This document shows positions 42,038-50,271 of a stretch of 64,000 nt of DNA, piece by piece. Source of the DNA: Halorientalis sp. LT38 (GTDB lineage: Archaea; Halobacteriota; Halobacteria; Halobacteriales; Haloarculaceae); assembly GCF_037031225.1 (NCBI RefSeq), contig NZ_JAYEZN010000001.1, forward strand, positions 2,356,001-2,420,000. The letters are read 5' to 3'. The translations under genes were made by a program, and so were the position numbers. The notes under the pieces were generated by a model, which saw only the letters and a list, made by a program, of their open reading frames with translations, was not told the DNA's origin and did no database searches. Numbering within the stretch: position 1 is the first letter of the stretch; each line of letters starts with the position of its first letter.

Positions 42038-42736
42038 ATGTTCGAGACATTCAAAGCAGACGAAGACCGGGGTCAGGTCGGTATCGGGACCCTCATCGTG
42101 TTCATCGCGATGGTTCTCGTCGCGGCGATCGCGGCGGGCGTCCTGATCAACACGGCCGGCTTCCTGCAGAGTCAGTCAGAAGAGACCGGTGAACAGAGCA
42201 GTCAACAGGTGACCAACAGGCTGCAGATCCAGACGAGCTCCGGGCTGGTGACCTCCGGAGACGGCAGCAACCGAATCGGTGCGATCGAGATGATCGCCAC
42301 CAAGGCCCCCGGTGCCGAGGACATCGACCTCGAGGGTATTTCCATCCAGTGGGTCGACAACTCCGGGACTTACGACATCGTCCACGACAACGTCCTCGAC
42401 AACCAGGACGGGTCGTTCGACCACACGTCGGTGAAGGACGAGGACGGCTCGCTGAGCCCGTCCGGCGGCGCAGCGCCCGTCGTCAATAGCCCCGACGATC
42501 GCGCACGCCTGGTGTTCGACCTGGGTAACGCCGACGACGGAACTGGCGATGCTGGCGACAACTCGCTGAACGAGTTCTTCGACGAGAGCCCCGACGGCGA
42601 GCACACCTTCCGGAACCAGGGCCTCGCCGAGAGCGAGACCGCGACGATCCGCATTACCACCTCGTCCGGTGCCACGTCGACGGTCCGCATCCAGGTCCCG
42701 TCGTCGCTCAGTGGCAAGTCCGCGGCCAACCTGTAA
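42038..42736 (+). CDS. arlA: Archaellin (archaellum filament protein)
   Basis: 232 aa. The class III signal is [12 protein letters not shown], with the prepilin-peptidase cut expected before [15 protein letters not shown]. The hydrophobic helix QVGIG..INTAG (about 13-40) forms the filament core. The remaining 190 residues are an acidic, Ser/Thr/Asp-rich outer domain. A single archaellin gene is present here, unlike Halobacterium with several. I find no N-x-S/T sequon anywhere in the protein, unusual for a haloarchaeal filament. It has its own promoter. Confidence 0.94.
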   Translation: MFETFKADEDRGQVGIGTLIVFIAMVLVAAIAAGVLINTAGFLQSQSEETGEQSSQQVTNRLQIQTSSGLVTSGDGSNRIGAIEMIATKAPGAEDIDLEGISIQWVDNSGTYDIVHDNVLDNQDGSFDHTSVKDEDGSLSPSGGAAPVVNSPDDRARLVFDLGNADDGTGDAGDNSLNEFFDESPDGEHTFRNQGLAESETATIRITTSSGATSTVRIQVPSSLSGKSAANL

Positions 42737-42825
42737 CCGAGCGCACTTTCCTTTTTCTTCGACACGCGACCGACCGGGTAGTGACGACCAACGATTTATA
42801 TCGGTTCGCCACAGAGTCCCACACC

Positions 42826-43482
42826 ATGGCGGGTCCAGACGAGGAAGCGACCGGCGGCGAGCCCGAGGAGGGACCGGTCCTCTCGCCCGAGGAGCTCGAC
42901 ATCGCCGACGACGAACACGTCAGGGAACTCGAGGACGGGCGCTACGTGGTCTCTTCGTCGGAACCCATCGCCGACACGGGGTCCGAGCCGGCCGGGCAGA
43001 TCGAGGGCGGCACGGCCGACGACGATACCACGCCCGAACTCGACGGGGAGACCGAATCGACGAGCGCACCGGCTCCCCCAGAGCCGGAGCCGGCGGCCGA
43101 TGCCGACCCCGAACCGGACCCGGAGCCCGAACTCACAGCCGAAACGGTCCACGAGTGGCTCAGCGAGGACCTGTCGGCCTCCGATTCCCGGTACGGGTTC
43201 GACATCACCGCGGCCTTCGACGGCGGCATCTCACAGCAGCGGATGGTCTCGAACGACGTCGTCACCATCTTCGAGAGCCTCGTGATGTGGTACGCCCAGC
43301 AGATCGACCGCAACACGCCCGTCGAGGAGGTGCTGGGCATCCTCCTGATGGAGGCCAACGCTCCGGTGAAGTACCCGCCGGAGGCGGTGGTTCGGGCAGT
43401 GGAGTCGACCGCCCTCTCGCCGGAGGACTCGATCGCCGACCTGCTCGAGGCCGTCCGGGAGAAGGAGGGAGTCCAGTTGTGA
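42826..43482 (+). CDS. DUF7500-type protein of the archaellum locus
   Basis: 218 aa. TATA tttata in cgatttatatcgg (42792-42804) is 27 bp before ATG 42826, so this start is preferred over a GTG 15 codons upstream. The N-terminal half is acidic and Pro/Glu-rich (PEPEPAADADPEP). The C-terminal half is a compact helical domain (about 120-218): ETVHEWLSEDLSASDSRYGFD, SNDVVTIFESLVMWYAQQID and NTPVEEVLGILLMEANAPV. The domain may bind a partner in the taxis/motor pathway. Function unproven. Confidence 0.7.
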   Translation: MAGPDEEATGGEPEEGPVLSPEELDIADDEHVRELEDGRYVVSSSEPIADTGSEPAGQIEGGTADDDTTPELDGETESTSAPAPPEPEPAADADPEPDPEPELTAETVHEWLSEDLSASDSRYGFDITAAFDGGISQQRMVSNDVVTIFESLVMWYAQQIDRNTPVEEVLGILLMEANAPVKYPPEAVVRAVESTALSPEDSIADLLEAVREKEGVQL

Positions 43483-43527
43483 GCCGAAGCGGTCCTTTAG
43501 GTGTCGGGCCCGCCCAGGACTGACCGC

Positions 43528-44019
43528 ATGGACCGAGTCCGGCGAACCCAGTGGGCCACCGTCGCCGTGATGCTGGCAGTGCTCGTCTTTTCGGGCCCGC
43601 TCGTGGGCGTCGTCGACCTCACGCCGGAGACCCGCGGCGCGGCCGCGCTCGGTGACGGGACGGCGAACGCCACCGTCGCGGGCGACCCTGGCGCCGACCT
43701 GGTGATCGACGAGGGCCGGTTCGGGACGAACGTCTCCTACCTCCGGATCCCGCCGGCGACCGTCGACCTGGCGGCCGTCGAGGGCCGATCCCGCCTCCTG
43801 TATCACGTCGCCGTCCCCGGGCTCGGCTTCGAGCGCTCGGTGACCCACACTGTCAGTGGCGACGACGAGCGAGTGACCCTGCGGATGGACCCGCGGGCCT
43901 TCCCGCGGGAACGGATCCGGAACGACAGCTACCGGGCGACGATCACGATCAGCGTCCAGAGCTTCGAGGCGACCCGCAGGATATATCGGGAGAACGCCTC
44001 CGTCCCGGTGCACCGATGA
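43528..44019 (+). CDS. Membrane-anchored or secreted hypothetical protein in the motility locus
   Basis: 163 aa. A basic N terminus (MDRVRRTQWATV) leads into one hydrophobic helix (about 9-28). The rest is a beta-rich domain with NAT, NVS, NDS and NAS sequons, therefore probably extracellular. It is placed 45 bp after the DUF7500 gene on the same strand and before cheY. No domain recognised; possibly part of the cell-envelope side of the archaellum. Confidence 0.68.
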   Translation: MDRVRRTQWATVAVMLAVLVFSGPLVGVVDLTPETRGAAALGDGTANATVAGDPGADLVIDEGRFGTNVSYLRIPPATVDLAAVEGRSRLLYHVAVPGLGFERSVTHTVSGDDERVTLRMDPRAFPRERIRNDSYRATITISVQSFEATRRIYRENASVPVHR

Positions 44020-44179
44020 GGGCGACCCACTCCAGAAATAATTGATAACTGGTTTTCACGAAAACTCTCTCCAAATCGGCTCTCGGGTGGTGGTCTCTCC
44101 CTCACCCACGCGGACCCTATCATTCACGATAATCTGGTGGAAGGGTTTATCTGGATATTCGCGGTACGAATCGGTAACA

Positions 44180-44539
44180 ATGTCAGAGGTACTGATCGCG
44201 GACGATTCGGAGTTCATGCGGAACCTGCTGCGCGAGATTCTGGAGGAGGACCATCAGATCGTCGGGGAGGTCGAGAACGGCGTCGAGGCGGTGGAGGTGT
44301 ACAAGGAGGAGCGGCCGGATCTGGTGATGATGGACATCGTCATGCCGATCCGGGACGGGATCGAGGCGACCGACGAGATCAAGAACGGCGACCCGGAGGC
44401 GACGGTGATCATGTGCACCAGCGTCGGCCAGGAGGAGAAGATGAAGGAGGCGGTCAAGGCCGGTGCGGACGGCTACATCACCAAGCCCTTCCAGAAGCCG
44501 AGCGTCATCGAGGCGATCGAGGACGCTGTCGGGGCGTAG
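44180..44539 (+). CDS. cheY: Chemotaxis response regulator CheY
   Basis: 119 aa receiver domain. The acidic pocket is IADDSEFM (about 7-9), the phospho-acceptor Asp is in MMDIVMP (about 53), the Thr switch is in MCTSVG (about 82), and the Lys is in ITKPFQ (about 103). It carries phosphate from CheA to the motor through CheF. TATA gtttat near 44146 sits about 29 bp before the start, so the transcript is nearly leaderless. cheC begins 3 bp after its stop. Confidence 0.95.
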   Translation: MSEVLIADDSEFMRNLLREILEEDHQIVGEVENGVEAVEVYKEERPDLVMMDIVMPIRDGIEATDEIKNGDPEATVIMCTSVGQEEKMKEAVKAGADGYITKPFQKPSVIEAIEDAVGA

Positions 44540-44542
44540 GCG

Positions 44543-45748
44543 ATGGAGGTCGACATCCAGTCGCTGTCGACGTTCAACCGACTGGCCGACGAGGGAGCGA
44601 CGCGGGCGACGGCGATGCTGGCCCAGATGACTGGCATCGAGGCCGACGTGGAGGTGACGAAGATCACACTTTTGGACCGGGCCGACCTGGGCGAGGAACT
44701 CGGCGATCGACCGTTCGTCGGCGTCGCGTTCGACTTCGAGGGTGGCCTCGTGGGCGACACGACGCTGGTGTTCGACGAGGCCTGTACCGGATCGATCGTC
44801 GAGGCGCTCCCCGGCGCCGGGGACGGCGAGGGGATGGTCGAGGAGAGCGTGGCGGAGATCGGCAACATCATGATGAGCGGTTTCATCGACGGCTGGGCCG
44901 ACCACCTCGGGACGACGATCGAACACTCGCCGCCGCGGTATCTGGAGGCGACCGGTCCGGACGTGCTCCCGGAGCCGACGGACGACGACCAGCCTGTCTT
45001 CGTGTTCAAGAGCCGGATCGACTGGCCGGGCGCGGACCTGGGCTTTTACATCTACATGCTGCCGGGTTCCGAGCGGCTGATCGAGCTGATGGCCGACGGC
45101 GCGGAGGGCGGGGACGCCATCCCGGTCGACAAGCTGTCGGTCTTCGACGAGATGACTCGCGCCGGGACGGCGACGGCCGCCGAGCACGTCACGGCGATGA
45201 CCGGCATCGAGACCGAGGCGGAGGTGACCCAGATCAGCTTCGCAAAGATCGAGGACGTGCCGAAACAGGTCGGGTGCGAGCCCACCGTGGGCACCGTCGT
45301 CGAGTTCACGGGGACGCCGAGCGGCACCCTCGCGATCCTGTTCGACGAGGCGTCGGCGATGACCGTCGCGGAGGCACTGTTGCCGACCGATCCCGGCGGC
45401 GAGGGCCTGACCGACGCACACGAGAGCGCGATCGAGGAGCTCGGGAACGTGATGACAAGCGGGTTCATCGACGGCTGGGCGAACGTGCTCCAGACCTCGG
45501 TCGATCACTCGCCGCCCCGCGTCGTCCACGACATGGGGCGGGCGATCGTCGACCCGCTGGCGGCCCGGGTCGGCCAGCACCAGCAACACGCGTTCGTCAT
45601 CGAGTCCCGGATGCGGACCGCCGACCTGGAGTTCGAGTGTGAGATCCTCGCCCTCCCGGACGAGGCGGATCTCCGTCGGGCCCTCGAGGATCTGGACGTC
45701 GCCAGGAAAGACGAGACCGAACCCGACGCGGAACGGATCTTCAAATGA
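44543..45748 (+). CDS. cheC: Fused double-domain CheC phosphatase
   Basis: 401 aa made of two CheC-type halves (about 1-195 and 200-395). Each carries a copy of the active-site motif ExxN in its helix: ESVAEIGNIMMSGF (about 107-120) and ESAIEELGNVMTSGF (about 293-307), each followed by DGWA. Each half starts with a STF/SVF-D-E-M/L sequence. CheC dephosphorylates CheY-P. It is coupled to cheD through an ATGA overlap. The double form is a fusion of two domains that are often separate genes. Confidence 0.93.
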   Translation: MEVDIQSLSTFNRLADEGATRATAMLAQMTGIEADVEVTKITLLDRADLGEELGDRPFVGVAFDFEGGLVGDTTLVFDEACTGSIVEALPGAGDGEGMVEESVAEIGNIMMSGFIDGWADHLGTTIEHSPPRYLEATGPDVLPEPTDDDQPVFVFKSRIDWPGADLGFYIYMLPGSERLIELMADGAEGGDAIPVDKLSVFDEMTRAGTATAAEHVTAMTGIETEAEVTQISFAKIEDVPKQVGCEPTVGTVVEFTGTPSGTLAILFDEASAMTVAEALLPTDPGGEGLTDAHESAIEELGNVMTSGFIDGWANVLQTSVDHSPPRVVHDMGRAIVDPLAARVGQHQQHAFVIESRMRTADLEFECEILALPDEADLRRALEDLDVARKDETEPDAERIFK

Positions 45749-46263
45749 AGGTATACGACAGCGAGCCGGGTCGGCAGGACGAGCCCGAACGCGAGCGGGT
45801 GAAGGTCGGCATCGCCGAGTACGAGGTGACGACCGCCGAAGCGACGCTGACGACGAGCGGCCTCGGCTCCTGTCTCGGCGTCGCGCTGTACGACGAGGCC
45901 GCCGGCGTCGCCGGCCTCGTCCACGTCATGTTGCCGTCGGCCGAGGGCGTCGAGAACCCCACCGCCGCCAAGTACGCCGACACGGGGATCGAGACGTTAC
46001 TCGTGGAGATGGAGCGGGCGGGCGCGGCGCGCGACCGCGTCCGCGCGAAGGTCGCCGGCGGCAGCGACATGCTCGACTTCTCGGAGAACGGCTCGGGCAT
46101 CGGCGTCCGCAACATGGAACAGGTAGAGGCTACCCTCGACGCGTTCGGGATCCCGATCGTCAGCGAGGACGTCGGCGGTGACCACGGCCGGTCCCTCCGC
46201 CTCGAGGGCTCCTCGGGCGACCTGCTCGTCAAGAGCGCGAACAAGGGCAGCGAGACGATCTGA
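45745..46263 (+). CDS. cheD: Chemoreceptor glutamine deamidase CheD
   Basis: 172 aa. The catalytic pair is the Cys in SGLGSCLGVALYD (about 40) and the His in GLVHVMLP (about 57), with the family GGSDML (about 102) and RSLRLEGSSGDL (about 150) blocks. It deamidates receptor glutamines and binds CheC. The start codon overlaps the cheC stop. Confidence 0.94.
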   Translation: MKVYDSEPGRQDEPERERVKVGIAEYEVTTAEATLTTSGLGSCLGVALYDEAAGVAGLVHVMLPSAEGVENPTAAKYADTGIETLLVEMERAGAARDRVRAKVAGGSDMLDFSENGSGIGVRNMEQVEATLDAFGIPIVSEDVGGDHGRSLRLEGSSGDLLVKSANKGSETI

Positions 46264-46469
46264 CCGCTGGATTACGGGCCGCGATCCGGCTGTTTCTACC
46301 AGTGATAACGACCCGTCCGACCGCGGTCGCGAACCGAGCTCGATCTGCGCCCACGAGAACGACGAATCCGCCGTACCTGCCGAAATCTCCAGTCGAAGCG
46401 TCTGACGAGTATCAGCCGTGATACTATTGCCGACAGGTTGAAGGTCGTAAGGTGTGAATACTGACAGTG

Positions 46470-48158
46470 ATGAGTAGTTTCGCCGCGGGCCCGGTCGGAC
46501 TCGCCCTGGCTGCCGGTGGGCTGCCCGAAGGGGTAGCGCCGCTGGTCGCGCTCGCGGCGAGCGGCGTCGTCGGGATGAGTATCAAGAACGTCTTCGATTC
46601 GATCCTCTCGGACGAGGAAAGCGAGGGGGACATCGCCGACGACGACCTCGGGAGCGACGGCGGACTGATGGCGGAAGACGGGGACGACGACGAACTCGAC
46701 GACCTCGGCGGGCTCGGCGGCGACGACGATCTCGGCGGCTTCGACGACGGCGAGGACGGGTTCGGCGACATGGACGACGGCGGCGGCGGTGGCGGCGCGG
46801 GGACCGGCGAACTCGAGAACCGGCTGGACGAACTCGAAAACGAGGTCGGGGGCCTCCAGTCGACGGTCAACACCGTTCGCAACGAGAACGAACAGATCGG
46901 CGAGCAGGTCCAGGACCTGGACGAGAACATCCGGAAGCTGCTCGACATCTACGAGATGGTCACTCGCGGCGTCAACCCCTTCGCCGACGACATGGGGGCC
47001 GGCGGCGGAGGCGGCGGCCTCGACGAGGGGAGCTTCGGCCTCTTCGACGACGGCGACGACGAGGAGGAAGAAGAGGAGATCGACGACGAGATCGCCAGCG
47101 CCGACGCAGAGGGCTTCTTCGACGAGGATCTCGTCGAGGACGAGGAGGAAGACGTCGACGACCTCGGCGGCGGCGACCCGCTCGAGGACGACGACGCGCT
47201 CGGCGACCCGCTCGACGACGACGGCGGCGAGTTCGACGAAGACTTCGATGAGTTCGACGACGGGCCGGCCGATGACGGCCTCGACGACTCCGGCGGGGAC
47301 GACGGCGGCGACGACGCCGACGGGAAGTCCTTCCAGGAGCTCAAACAGGAGTACGAGTCCGGCGACGCCGACTGGGCCGAGGGCGAGGAACCCCCGGCCG
47401 AGGACGAGGCGGAGGACCTCCTGGGCGAGGACGACCCGGACGATGCGGAGTCCCCGGAGGACGACCTGTCGGAACCGGCTGCGGACGCCGAGACCGACGA
47501 CGGCCTCGACGAACTGGACGAACTCGAGGACGGGGCCGACGACTTCGCGGACGAGGACGAACTCGGGGACGAGGGCGACGATTTCGCCGACGAGGACGTG
47601 GTCGAGTCGACGGACGTCGACGACGTCCTCCCCTCGGCGGGCGAGGAGACGGCCGACGAGGTGGCCGGCGATGGCGACTCTGACGCGGACGCGGAGACGG
47701 TCGCACAGGAGACCGACACCGAGACCGCGACGGCCGCGGGGACCGCCGAGACGGCGACGACCGCCGAGACGGCAACGACCGCCGACACGGACGCCGACGG
47801 GACGGCCGGGGCCGACGACGGCCCGGGCAAGCCCTACCTGCGGACGCTGCCGGACGGGTACGCGGCCGAGTTGCTCGTCATGGAGTGGCTCGAGTTCCTC
47901 GTCGAGGAGTCGGACGCGCGCGAGACGGCGGCGGCCATCGACTACTACGAGCGGATCGACTGGCTCGGCGACGCGGCCGCCGCGGACCTGCGATCGTACC
48001 TGTCGGGCTTCGACGGCGGCGGGTCGGGTGCATCGCTGACGATCGATCATCACACCCGGAGTCTTCGGTACATCAGTCGACTCGACGGGGGCGCCGCGGA
48101 CGGCGCGGCACAGCGACTGTTGGCCAGCGGAGGTGGTGGTGATGGGCTTCAGCGTTAG
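46470..48158 (+). CDS. arlCE: Archaellar accessory protein ArlC-ArlE fusion
   Basis: 562 aa. The N-terminal hydrophobic stretch GLALAAGGLPEG..ALAASGVVG (about 8-35) is followed by an acidic tract. The ArlC-type coiled coil is LENRLDELENEVGGLQ..NEQIGEQVQDLDENIRKLL (about 113-155), followed by a long Asp/Glu/Gly-rich linker to about 450. The ArlD/E domain is KPYLRTLPDGYAAELLVMEWLEFL at about 453-540. ArlCDE receive the CheF signal at the motor base. The ATG 46470 start is chosen over a GTG one codon upstream. The stop at 48158 overlaps the next gene by 17 nt. Confidence 0.9.
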   Translation: MSSFAAGPVGLALAAGGLPEGVAPLVALAASGVVGMSIKNVFDSILSDEESEGDIADDDLGSDGGLMAEDGDDDELDDLGGLGGDDDLGGFDDGEDGFGDMDDGGGGGGAGTGELENRLDELENEVGGLQSTVNTVRNENEQIGEQVQDLDENIRKLLDIYEMVTRGVNPFADDMGAGGGGGGLDEGSFGLFDDGDDEEEEEEIDDEIASADAEGFFDEDLVEDEEEDVDDLGGGDPLEDDDALGDPLDDDGGEFDEDFDEFDDGPADDGLDDSGGDDGGDDADGKSFQELKQEYESGDADWAEGEEPPAEDEAEDLLGEDDPDDAESPEDDLSEPAADAETDDGLDELDELEDGADDFADEDELGDEGDDFADEDVVESTDVDDVLPSAGEETADEVAGDGDSDADAETVAQETDTETATAAGTAETATTAETATTADTDADGTAGADDGPGKPYLRTLPDGYAAELLVMEWLEFLVEESDARETAAAIDYYERIDWLGDAAAADLRSYLSGFDGGGSGASLTIDHHTRSLRYISRLDGGAADGAAQRLLASGGGGDGLQR

Positions 48159-48573
48159 CGGGGCGGCGGCCATCGTCTTCGCGGGGATGTTCATCGGCTT
48201 CGGCATCCTCTACGGCGCCGCCGCGAACGGGTTCGAGCGCGTCTCCGACGCCCAGGACGGGCGATCCGAAGACGTCCTCGACACCCGGAACACCGACATC
48301 AACGTCACGTCAGCCGAGTACAGCGGCGACCGCCTCACGGTGCTGGTCGACAACACCGGCGCGGCGCCGATCGGGCTCAACGCGACGGACTTCCTGATCG
48401 AAAACGAGTACCAGACGGGCTGGCGCGGGCCCGCGACGGTCGACGGCGACGCCGAGACCGAACTCTGGCTCCCGGGCGAACAACTGAACGTCACCGTCTA
48501 CACGTCGGACGTGCCCGCGCGGGTGACCGTCGTCACGGGCAACGGCGTCACCGAATCGAGGGAGGTGAACTGA
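48142..48573 (+). CDS. arlF: Archaellum stator-like protein ArlF, copy 1
   Basis: 143 aa. MGFSVSGAAAIVFAGMFIGFGILYGAAANGFERVSDAQ is an N-terminal helix (about 1-28) without a prepilin site, followed by a beta-sandwich domain (about 45-135) with ending strands ELWLPGEQLNV and ARVTVVTGNGV. It anchors the archaellum to the S-layer from the pseudoperiplasm. It starts 17 nt inside arlCE. Sequons NVT and NAT are present. Confidence 0.88.
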   Translation: MGFSVSGAAAIVFAGMFIGFGILYGAAANGFERVSDAQDGRSEDVLDTRNTDINVTSAEYSGDRLTVLVDNTGAAPIGLNATDFLIENEYQTGWRGPATVDGDAETELWLPGEQLNVTVYTSDVPARVTVVTGNGVTESREVN

Positions 48574-48574
48574 G

Positions 48575-49033
48575 ATGGGCGTGAGCGTCTCGACGTCGCT
48601 GGCGGTCGTGCTCATCGGCGGGTTCATCGCGTTCGGCGTGTTCACCACCGCGGCCACCAACTCCTTCGAGCGCGTCTCCGACGCGACCGGCGCCCAGAAC
48701 GAGCGCTTCGACCGGGTGCAGGGGACGTCGATCGACGTCACCCACGCGTCGATCGTCGCCACGGTACCGGACTGCATCCTCCAGGTCAACGTCACCAACC
48801 GCGGCGAATCGCGGCTGTCGGTCGCGGAGACGGACGTGCTCGTCGACGGCGAGTACGCGACGGACTGGGACAACGACACCAGCGTCGACGGGGACGAGGA
48901 CACGGACGTGTGGCTCCCCGCGGAGCGGCTGACGCTGAACGTCACCGTGGACCAGACGCCCGGCCGCGTGAAGGTCGTCTCTGGCACCGGTGTCGCGGCC
49001 ACCGGACCGGTAACGGAGGGTCTCACATGCTGA
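48575..49033 (+). CDS. ArlF-like protein, copy 2
   Basis: 152 aa, starting MGVSVSTSLAVVLIGGFIAFGVFTTAATNSFERVSDAT. It is clearly a paralogue of the preceding ArlF: same helix, NSFERVSDA, DTDVWLPAERL, and closing RVKVVSGTGV. It sits 2 bp after the arlF stop. Extra tail GPVTEGLTC ends in a free cysteine. It probably forms a heteromer or a second stator ring with ArlF/ArlG. The two cannot be told apart functionally. Confidence 0.87.
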   Translation: MGVSVSTSLAVVLIGGFIAFGVFTTAATNSFERVSDATGAQNERFDRVQGTSIDVTHASIVATVPDCILQVNVTNRGESRLSVAETDVLVDGEYATDWDNDTSVDGDEDTDVWLPAERLTLNVTVDQTPGRVKVVSGTGVAATGPVTEGLTC

Positions 49034-49049
49034 GGGAGGTGCGTGCCTG

Positions 49050-49511
49050 ATGGCGAGCGTCTCCGTCTCCCACATGATCCTCTTTATCGCCTCGATCGTG
49101 ATCGCCGCGAGCGTCGCGGGCGTGTTCACCGACAGCATCAGCCAGGTGAGCCAGGCCATCGACGACCGCGGGCTCTCGGTCAGTGAGAACGTCCGCACGG
49201 ACATCGAGGTGATCAGCGACAGCGGGTCGGACGCCGTCTACGACGAGACGACGAACAACGTCACGATCCACGTCAAGAACACGGGCTCCCAGCGGTTAGT
49301 AGCCGAGGCCAGATTCATCGACGTACTGGTCGACGGGCGGTACGAGACCGACGTGACGGTGACGCTGCTCGACGGCGCCGAGAGCTGGGGTCCGGGCGAG
49401 GTCGTGCGGCTCGACATCTCGCCCAACGACGGCTCCGGTCTCGGGACCGGTGACCACCGCGTGAAGGTCATCGTCAACGAGGACGAGGAGGTGTTCAGAT
49501 TCCGCATATGA
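49050..49511 (+). CDS. arlG: Archaellum protein ArlG
   Basis: 153 aa. [34 protein letters not shown] (helix about 7-27) and a beta-rich outer domain with sequon NVT and a [14 protein letters not shown] strand. ArlG forms a filament-like cap on ArlF in the stator complex. It ends with an ATGA overlap into arlH. Confidence 0.88.
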   Translation: MASVSVSHMILFIASIVIAASVAGVFTDSISQVSQAIDDRGLSVSENVRTDIEVISDSGSDAVYDETTNNVTIHVKNTGSQRLVAEARFIDVLVDGRYETDVTVTLLDGAESWGPGEVVRLDISPNDGSGLGTGDHRVKVIVNEDEEVFRFRI

Positions 49512-50269
49512 GTATCGCAACACGAGATCTCTATTCGCTCGGCCTGACGGATCACGACCGACTCAACAAGGAACTCGGCGGCGGCATCCCGCCCGGCAGC
49601 ATCGTCCTCGTCGAGGGCGACTACGGGGCCGGGAAAAGCGCCATGAGCCAGCGGCTCACCTACGGCCTCTGCGAGGAGGGCCACACCGTGACGATGCTCT
49701 CGACGGAGCTGACGGTCGGGAGCTTCCTCGACCAGATGCACTCGCTGTCCTACGACATGGTCGATCACCTCCTGCAGGAGAACTGCCTGTTCCTCCACGC
49801 CGACATCGGCGACACGAACACGCTGACCGGCGGCGGCGAGGAGGGCGACCGCAAGGAACTCCTCAAACGTCTGATGGAGGCCGAAGTGATGTGGGGCACC
49901 GACGTGATAATCATCGACACGTTCGACTCCATCCTCCGCAACGACCCCAAGTTCGAGGCGCTGGTCCGCCAGAACGAGGAGCGCCAGGCCGCCCTCGAGA
50001 TCATCGGCTTCTTCCGGGACGTCATCTCCCGGGGGAAGGTGATCGTGCTGACCGTCGACCCCTCGACCCTCGAGGAAGAGGCCATCGGTCCCTTCCGGTC
50101 GATCGCCGACGTCTTCCTCGAACTGGAGATGGTCGAGGTCGGCAACGACGTGCGCCGGCAGATCTCGGTGAAACGCTTCGCCGGGATGGGCGAACAGGTC
50201 GGTGACTCGATCGGGTACTCCGTCCGCTCGGGGACGGGCATCGTGATCGAGAGCCGGAGCGTGGCCTGA
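49508..50269 (+). CDS. arlH: Archaellum motor regulator ArlH
   Basis: 253 aa RecA/KaiC-fold. Walker A is [11 protein letters not shown] (about 38-48), the Walker B region is IIIDTFDS (about 137), and SDIGD-like HADIGDTN is near 101. It binds ATP without efficient hydrolysis and binds ArlI in the motor. The ATG overlaps the arlG stop. It shares its fold with the KaiC-like protein at 40151. Confidence 0.93.
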   Translation: MSIATRDLYSLGLTDHDRLNKELGGGIPPGSIVLVEGDYGAGKSAMSQRLTYGLCEEGHTVTMLSTELTVGSFLDQMHSLSYDMVDHLLQENCLFLHADIGDTNTLTGGGEEGDRKELLKRLMEAEVMWGTDVIIIDTFDSILRNDPKFEALVRQNEERQAALEIIGFFRDVISRGKVIVLTVDPSTLEEEAIGPFRSIADVFLELEMVEVGNDVRRQISVKRFAGMGEQVGDSIGYSVRSGTGIVIESRSVA

Positions 50270-50271
50270 CA

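Noticed and set aside
47000-47800. Possible tandem DNA repeat in arlCE
   Set aside because: The pattern is irregular Asp/Glu/Gly codon repetition in a linker with no fixed unit, not a satellite or CRISPR.
46296-48206. Minus-strand open frame opposite arlCE
   Set aside because: Mirror of the acidic Asp/Glu codons, giving a Val/Leu-rich artefact.
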